From the NCBI GenBank assembly GCA_946887295.1, contig CAMPKP010000164.1, positions 1-6,879 of the forward strand: DNA of 6,879 bases, written 5' to 3'. The stretch's first letter is position 1; the number at the start of each line of letters is the position of its first letter. The translations under genes were made by a program, and so were the position numbers. This DNA comes from an uncultured Gemmatimonadota bacterium (GTDB taxonomy: Bacteria > Gemmatimonadota > Gemmatimonadetes > Gemmatimonadales > GWC2-71-9). Below, in pieces: positions 1 to 6,879 of this stretch. The notes beneath the pieces are model-generated. The model ran no database searches, had not been told where the DNA came from, and worked only from the letters and a program-made list of their open reading frames with translations.

Positions 1-3550
<3,550 letters not shown>

Positions 3551-3551
<1 letters not shown>

Positions 3552-3811
3552 TGCAAGTCACGGTGATATCTCCCGATGCGTCTATGTTCGACGGTGAAGC
3601 GGACGCGGTGGTCGCGCCCGCGTATGACGGCGAGGTGGGCATCCTGCCGAACCATGCACCGTTCATGACTCTCCTGGGAGCAGGGACGCTGACCATCCGC
3701 CGGGCCGGGACCGCCAGCCGGTTTGCCGTCAGAGGTGGGTTTCTCCAGGTCGTGGACAATCGCGTGCGAATCGTCGCCGAACACGTACAAGGAGAGTCTC
3801 ATGCGTCGTAG
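3551..3811 (+). CDS. atpC: F-type ATP synthase subunit epsilon, short form without C-terminal helices
   Basis: Epsilon sits at the foot of gamma, links F1 to the c-ring, and in many bacteria inhibits ATP hydrolysis through a C-terminal helical hairpin. The product is 86 residues from ATG 3551; a GTG at 3548 would add one residue. I prefer the ATG because it repeats the TGATG overlap seen at atpA/atpG. The N-terminal beta-sandwich is complete: VISPDASMFDGEADAVVAP, then GEVGILPNHAPFMTLLGAG, then RFAVRGGFLQVVDNRVRIVAE. It stops right after that last strand, whereas E. coli epsilon is about 139 residues. The C-terminal inhibitory helices are therefore absent. Green sulfur bacteria are known to have similarly short epsilons, so this is probably the natural form and not a break. 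The last codons hold the ribosome-binding site and start of the next gene, an 11-base overlap. Confidence 0.95.
3789..3794 (+). promoter_or_regulatory. Strong Shine-Dalgarno inside atpC for the following gene
   Basis: AAGGAG lies six bases before ATG 3801, embedded in the final codons of atpC. It decides the start of the downstream exported protein against an upstream in-frame ATG at 3723, and places a signal peptide exactly at the N-terminus. Confidence 0.85.
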
Positions 3812-4418
3812 CGTCTGTGGTAGTGGGATCCTGGTGATCGCCATACTCGCCGGCACGGCCATGCCGGCGGTCGCCCAGGAAACCGGAACCCCGGTGTTCA
3901 AGGCCCCGTACCGCGCCTTCGAGAACCATGAGATCGGCGCGTCGCTGTCCGACCCGGGCGAGGGGGTCAGCTTCGCGCTCGAGGGCTTCTACCGGTACGG
4001 CAAGGGCCCGCACGATTTCAGCGTGCGCAGCGGCTTCGCCGATTCCGACGGGGACGGCAGCATCTTCCTGATCGGCGGCGATTTCAGAACCCAGGTCATC
4101 AACTACAGCGAGACCTTCCCGCTCGACGGAGCGCTGACCATCGGGCTGGGCGGTCTCTTCGGTGAGGGCGACGACGTGTTCCTGCTCCCCGTCGGCGTCT
4201 CGCTGGGGCGGCGCTTCGACGTCGAGGGCTCCTCTACCACGTTCGTCCCGTATGTCCACCCGAACATCGTCCCCGTCTTCGGCGGTGGTGACGACGACGT
4301 CGAGTTCACCCTCGGCCTCGGCGTGGACATCCGGTTCGGCGAGCAGTGGGCCGTGCGCGCCAGTGGCGGCCTGGGCGACATCGAGGGGGTAGGGGTCAGC
4401 CTCGCGTACCTGCGCTAG
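3801..4418 (+). CDS. Exported beta-rich protein, probable small outer-membrane barrel
   Basis: I do not recognise a named family. The product is 205 residues from ATG 3801. Residues 1-25 form a signal peptide: Arg2-Arg3, a hydrophobic core GILVIAILAG, and an AVA cleavage site before Gln26. The mature 180 residues alternate polar and hydrophobic residues in short stretches separated by Gly/Asp-rich turns (for example ALTIGLGGLFG, FLLPVGVSLGRRF, FTLGLGVDIRFG, WAVRASGGLG), and it ends in VGVSLAYLR. This is the pattern of an 8-stranded-type outer-membrane barrel, though no terminal Phe is present. A DSDGDG run at 81-86 resembles a calcium-loop motif but may just be a turn. It starts inside atpC with no promoter seen between, so it is probably co-transcribed with the ATP synthase genes, and a strong hairpin follows it. 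Its role is unknown. It may be a distant relative of the protein at 4569-5237. Confidence 0.85.
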   Translation: MRRSVCGSGILVIAILAGTAMPAVAQETGTPVFKAPYRAFENHEIGASLSDPGEGVSFALEGFYRYGKGPHDFSVRSGFADSDGDGSIFLIGGDFRTQVINYSETFPLDGALTIGLGGLFGEGDDVFLLPVGVSLGRRFDVEGSSTTFVPYVHPNIVPVFGGGDDDVEFTLGLGVDIRFGEQWAVRASGGLGDIEGVGVSLAYLR

Positions 4419-4431
4419 TCCCGTACGCATC

Positions 4432-4469
4432 CCGACGCCCGGCCGCGGACCTCCGCGGCCGGGCGTCGG
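4432..4469 (+). terminator. Perfect 17-bp G+C-rich hairpin after the ATP synthase operon
   Basis: Arms CCGACGCCCGGCCGCGG (4432-4448) and its exact complement (4453-4469) flank an ACCT loop, starting 13 bases after the stop codon at 4416-4418. Position and stability fit a transcription terminator for the operon ending in the exported protein. No run of T follows (TGCGTTCGC), so it is not a textbook intrinsic terminator. It may need a factor, act as a 3'-end stabiliser, or terminate without a U-tract. The rest of the 150-base gap (4419-4568) holds only the promoter and ribosome-binding site listed separately. Confidence 0.75.
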
Positions 4470-4487
4470 TGCGTTCGCTCGAATCGG

Positions 4488-4517
4488 TTGACATACTTCG
4501 AAGCCCCCGAGTAGCTT
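4488..4517 (+). promoter_or_regulatory. Sigma70-type promoter for the barrel/lipoprotein pair
   Basis: A perfect -35 hexamer TTGACA (4488-4493) is followed after 18 bases by TAGCTT (4512-4517), which keeps the TA....T positions of the -10 box. It lies just after the terminator hairpin and about 50 bases before the next ATG, so the downstream pair is probably its own transcription unit. Predicted transcription start is near 4523-4526, leaving a short leader of about 45 bases. I see no operator palindrome. Confidence 0.65.
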
Positions 4518-4556
4518 GCGGCGCCGTTCGTGGGGGGTAGCCAACCGCCGTTCGCC

Positions 4557-4561
4557 GGAGG
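4557..4561 (+). promoter_or_regulatory. Shine-Dalgarno for the 222-residue barrel-like protein
   Basis: GGAGG sits seven bases before ATG 4569. It decides the start: an in-frame GTG at 4530 would put 13 non-signal residues in front of a clean signal peptide. Confidence 0.85.
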
Positions 4562-4568
4562 ATCCACT

Positions 4569-5237
4569 ATGAAGCAGGCCGTGCTCGGAGCCGTGGTCGC
4601 GGCCGCCCTGATGGGCGGTGCGGTGACGACACAGGCCCAGGTGCGCGGCCTGCCGGTGTACAACAGCGGTGTGCCCCGAGGCATCGGGATCCATGGGGAC
4701 GTCGGCTTTCCCAACGACGAGGCGGGCGGCGGCACCGCGTACGGCGTCACGGCCAAGTCGGGTTTCGGGCCGTTCGGCGCCACGGCGACCCTGGCCACCT
4801 ACAACCCCGATGGTCCCGGCGGGTCCGACCTCTCGGTCGGCGCCACGCTCAACTATCGGCTGTTCGGCGGACCGCTGGTGCCGCTCTCCGTCACGCTTCA
4901 GGGCGGCGTGGGCTACGCCAAGCCCGAGAGCGGGTTCCTTCCCGGCGAGGACGTACACGACTGGCACTTCCCCATCGGTCTCGGCTTCGGCCTGGTCATT
5001 CCGAACCCCATCCTCGCGATCCGGCCATGGCTCGCGCCGAGGCTCGACATCGTGCGCACGTCCGTCGCCGGCGACAGCCGGACGGACACCAACTTCGGCC
5101 TGAGCGGCGGCCTGGAGCTCAACATGCTCAGCGGCTTCGGCGTGCACGCCAGCTACGACGCGGTCTTCGCCGACGGCGGGACGCCGGGCGTCTTCGGCGT
5201 CGGGGCCCACTACACGTTCAGAGTCCCAGGCCTGTGA
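4569..5237 (+). CDS. Exported outer-membrane beta-barrel-like protein
   Basis: No specific family is recognised. The product is 222 residues. Residues 1-23 are a signal peptide: Lys2, a hydrophobic run VLGAVVAAALMGGAV, and cleavage after TQA before Gln24. The mature 199 residues are rich in Gly, aromatic residues and alternating hydrophobics, with strand-like segments such as YGVTAKSGFGPFGATATLATY, LSVGATLNYRLFGG, LSVTLQGGVGYA, FPIGLGFGLVI, FGLSGGLELNML, FGVHASYDAVF and a last strand FGVGAHYTFRV close to the C-terminus. About eight strands fits a small outer-membrane barrel, but porin, structural or binding function cannot be told. It has its own promoter and ribosome-binding site, and its TGA overlaps the lipoprotein GTG by four bases (GTGA), so the two are probably made together. 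Its strand order and length resemble the exported protein at 3801-4418. Confidence 0.87.
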   Translation: MKQAVLGAVVAAALMGGAVTTQAQVRGLPVYNSGVPRGIGIHGDVGFPNDEAGGGTAYGVTAKSGFGPFGATATLATYNPDGPGGSDLSVGATLNYRLFGGPLVPLSVTLQGGVGYAKPESGFLPGEDVHDWHFPIGLGFGLVIPNPILAIRPWLAPRLDIVRTSVAGDSRTDTNFGLSGGLELNMLSGFGVHASYDAVFADGGTPGVFGVGAHYTFRVPGL

Positions 5238-5596
5238 GGCTGACGCGCCGGGCGCCGCCGGCGCTGCTGATTCTGCTGCTGCTCGCCGGCTGTGCCCACA
5301 CCTTCGACGCGACCACGCTGGGCGTCCCCGCCACGATGGCCTCGCCCGCGGGCCAGCCCGCGCAGGGCGACCGCTTCTCGGTGACCAGCAAGGCGGTCTT
5401 CGGATTCTGGGGATTGCTGCGGTACAAGGAGCCGTCCCTGCGGAAGGCGCTGGCGGCTCAGCTCGTCGGCGGCGGCGGCATCGCGGACCTGCGCATCAGG
5501 GTCCGCAGCCGCTGGAGCGACGTCCTCATCACCGGCCTCACGCTCGGTCTGCTCGTCCCCCGCTCGGTGACGTTCGAAGGGGTCGTGACGAAATAG
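5234..5596 (+). CDS. Small lipoprotein with Bor/Iss-like layout
   Basis: The product is 120 residues from GTG 5234. Residues 1-20 are a lipoprotein signal: Arg5-Arg6, a Leu-rich core, and lipobox LAGC with lipidated Cys20; Ala21 at +2 does not suggest inner-membrane retention. The frame is open far upstream inside the preceding gene, but this start places the signal at the N-terminus and gives a GTGA overlap with the preceding stop. After a Pro/Gly-rich linker (30-45) comes FSVTSKAVFGFWGLL (48-62), a helix-like KALAAQLVGGGG (71-82), a basic strand LRIRVRSRW (86-94) and a terminal hydrophobic stretch GLTLGLLVPRSVTFEG (101-116). From memory this order and the closing motif recall the lambda Bor/Iss lipoprotein (helix, then GFITLGIYTPLEARV near the end). 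The similarity is weak and needs a profile search. It is probably an outer-membrane lipoprotein partner of the barrel upstream. Its last 19 codons overlap the convergent Kdo-transferase gene. Confidence 0.85.
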   Translation: MRLTRRAPPALLILLLLAGCAHTFDATTLGVPATMASPAGQPAQGDRFSVTSKAVFGFWGLLRYKEPSLRKALAAQLVGGGGIADLRIRVRSRWSDVLITGLTLGLLVPRSVTFEGVVTK

Positions 5597-6875
5597 CGTC
5601 CGCGAGCATCACGGCCGACCGGCGCGACCCTCCCCGCCCGCGCTCCACCACATCCCTGGCCCGCTCGCCCTGACTCGTCCGGGCAGCCGCGTCGTCGATC
5701 CAACCGGTCCACACCTGATACAGCTCCTGGCTCGCAGGTCGCGCGCCGGTGAGCGCGGCCGCCCCGCCCCCCTCGAGCAGCAGTGCCGCGTCCCGACTCT
5801 GGTGCCAGCGGGGCCCGAAGGCCACCGGGATGCCCCAGGCCGCCGGCTCCAGCACCGAGTGGAGCCCGGCGGTACCGAACCCGCCGCCGACGTAGGCCAT
5901 CCCCCCCGCGCCGTACAGGGTCGCCAGCGCGCCGACCCGGTCCACCAGGAGCAGGGGCGCCGGCTCCGTGGCCCGGCTCAGCAGCACGGGCTCCGGCAGC
6001 CGCGCTCTCCGCGCGGCCTCATTCACCTGGGCGAGGTGGGCCGCCGTAGGCTCGTGCGGCACCAGGATGAGCCGCGCCTCGGGCCGAAGGGCTCGCACCC
6101 TCGCGAACGCCTCGAGCAGCACCGCCTCGTCGGGGGACCAGGTCGAGCCGGCGACCATCGTGGGCGCCCCACGGCCCAGGCGGAGCAGGGGGTCGTCCCG
6201 GTCGATGCTCCCGATCCGCTCCATCACGCTGTCATAGCGAGGGTCGCCGAGCACGCGGATGCGAGACGGATCGACACCCAGCCGGGCGAGGCGGCCGGCG
6301 TCCTCCTCCGATACGGCGGCCGCCAGCCCGACGGCGCGATACCCCTCCCTGAGGAGGGTCCGTGCGGGCCAGCGGAGCCGCCCGCTGCCCGGGCTCACCG
6401 TCGCCGCCACGATTGCCACCATCGCGCCGCGGCCGGCCGCCCGGGTGGCCAATTCGGGCCAGAGGTCGAGCTTCGAGAAGACGAGCAGGGTCGGCCTCAG
6501 TGCATCGAGCAGGTGATCGGCGGCGGCGGGGAGGTCGTAGGGAAGGAAGTCCGCGACGTCCACGGGCAGCCGGCGCGCCAGCCCCTCGGCAGACGGGCTG
6601 TAGTGGGTGTAGACGTATTGGGCGTCCGGGTGCCGCTGCCGCAGCTCGAGGAGCACGCTCTCCGCCTGGAGCCCCTCCCCGACCGAGGAGGCGTGAAACC
6701 AGACCAATGGCACGTCGGGTAGTCGCCCGCGGGCGCCCCACGCCCGCAAGCGGTCCACCGCGCCCTGTCGGCCACGGTTGCCGGCCCGCACCTTGGCATC
6801 GATGACGCCGACGACGGGGGCGAGCGCCGTTCCGACACGCGCCACGAGGCGGTAGGTCCAACTGGTACCGGGCAT
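5538..6875 (-). CDS. waaA: 3-deoxy-D-manno-octulosonic acid (Kdo) transferase
   Basis: This GT30 enzyme moves Kdo from CMP-Kdo to the lipid A precursor on the cytosolic face of the inner membrane, the first core step of LPS. Synonym kdtA. The product is 445 residues, near the usual 420-430 plus a tail. The N-terminal domain has HASSVGEG at 61-68, with Glu67 matching the proposed catalytic base, and GDPRYD at 210-215. The C-terminal domain has AGSTW (242-246), LVPHEP (271-276), LYGAGGMAYVGGGF (320-333) and LEPAAWGIPVAFGP (342-355). The usual E-ELWP motif is FSKLDLWPEL (133-142), and the usual STHEGE is STWSPDE, as I recall for Bacteroidota-type enzymes. The N-terminal membrane anchor is weakly hydrophobic. 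The start at ATG 6873-6875 is four bases from the window edge, so its ribosome-binding site and promoter cannot be seen. Residues 428-445 look non-conserved and lie in the overlap with the lipoprotein gene. Confidence 0.95.
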   Translation of the reverse strand: MPGTSWTYRLVARVGTALAPVVGVIDAKVRAGNRGRQGAVDRLRAWGARGRLPDVPLVWFHASSVGEGLQAESVLLELRQRHPDAQYVYTHYSPSAEGLARRLPVDVADFLPYDLPAAADHLLDALRPTLLVFSKLDLWPELATRAAGRGAMVAIVAATVSPGSGRLRWPARTLLREGYRAVGLAAAVSEEDAGRLARLGVDPSRIRVLGDPRYDSVMERIGSIDRDDPLLRLGRGAPTMVAGSTWSPDEAVLLEAFARVRALRPEARLILVPHEPTAAHLAQVNEAARRARLPEPVLLSRATEPAPLLLVDRVGALATLYGAGGMAYVGGGFGTAGLHSVLEPAAWGIPVAFGPRWHQSRDAALLLEGGGAAALTGARPASQELYQVWTGWIDDAAARTSQGERARDVVERGRGGSRRSAVMLADAISSRPLRTSPSGGRADRA

Positions 6876-6879
6876 AAGC

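Noticed and set aside
3723..3800. Upstream ATG 3723 as start of the 205-residue protein
   Set aside because: It would bury the signal peptide behind 26 residues translated out of frame from atpC, whereas AAGGAG is well placed for 3801.
3816..3818. Cys6 of the exported protein as a lipobox cysteine
   Set aside because: It lies before the hydrophobic core, not after it. The cleavage site looks like ordinary signal peptidase I (AVA before Gln26).
4041..4058. DSDGDG as a calcium-binding site in the 205-residue exported protein
   Set aside because: It matches the DxDxDG pattern, but a single Asp/Gly-rich turn between predicted strands is expected by chance in such barrels.
3729..5210. Long antisense open frame of 493 codons on the minus strand across three envelope genes
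   Set aside because: Its product is low-complexity and Arg/Ala/Glu/Asp-rich, without a domain. It lies opposite genes with signal peptides, Shine-Dalgarno sites and a promoter. It is an effect of high G+C.
5802..6722. 306-codon plus-strand frame opposite the Kdo transferase
   Set aside because: It is Arg/Gly/Pro-rich and featureless, while the minus strand has all the GT30 motifs.

Overview
The window is about 68-70% G+C by eye, almost entirely coding, and comes from a diderm (Gram-negative-type) bacterium. The Kdo-transferase gene implies lipopolysaccharide, and there are two exported beta-barrel-like proteins and one lipoprotein. The Kdo-transferase motifs (AGSTW, LVPHEP, YVGGGF), an ATP synthase epsilon subunit with no C-terminal helical domain, and a medium-length insertion in the alpha subunit all recall the Fibrobacterota-Chlorobiota-Bacteroidota (FCB) side of the tree. 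With this base composition a Gemmatimonadota genome is my best guess. This is an inference from motifs, not a search result.

Region 1 (1-3811, + strand) is the F1 half of an F-type ATP synthase operon in the canonical order: atpA (5' end missing), atpG, atpD, atpC. The atpA/atpG and atpD/atpC junctions are both TGATG one-base overlaps, which suggests translational coupling. The atpG-atpD junction is an 85-base gap that holds a dispersed-repeat-like stem-loop sequence. The genes for the Fo subunits and delta, if linked, lie upstream of the window.

Region 2 (3801-5596, + strand) encodes envelope proteins. An exported, beta-rich 205-residue protein starts inside the last codons of atpC, behind a strong Shine-Dalgarno, so it is probably an appended last cistron of the ATP synthase operon. 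A perfect 17-bp G+C-rich hairpin follows. A sigma70-type promoter then drives a second exported barrel-like protein (222 residues), whose stop codon overlaps the GTG start of a 120-residue lipoprotein with a Bor/Iss-like layout.

Region 3 (5538-6875, - strand) is a complete waaA/kdtA-type Kdo transferase gene. It converges on the lipoprotein gene, and the two coding regions overlap by 59 bases. Its promoter is off the right edge.

The ATP synthase block is conserved housekeeping. The less ordinary points are the short epsilon, the envelope gene attached to the ATP synthase operon, the repeat in the atpG-atpD gap, the convergent overlap, and the lipoprotein of uncertain family. I found no CRISPR array, transposase, tRNA, rRNA or obvious new defence or mobile system.
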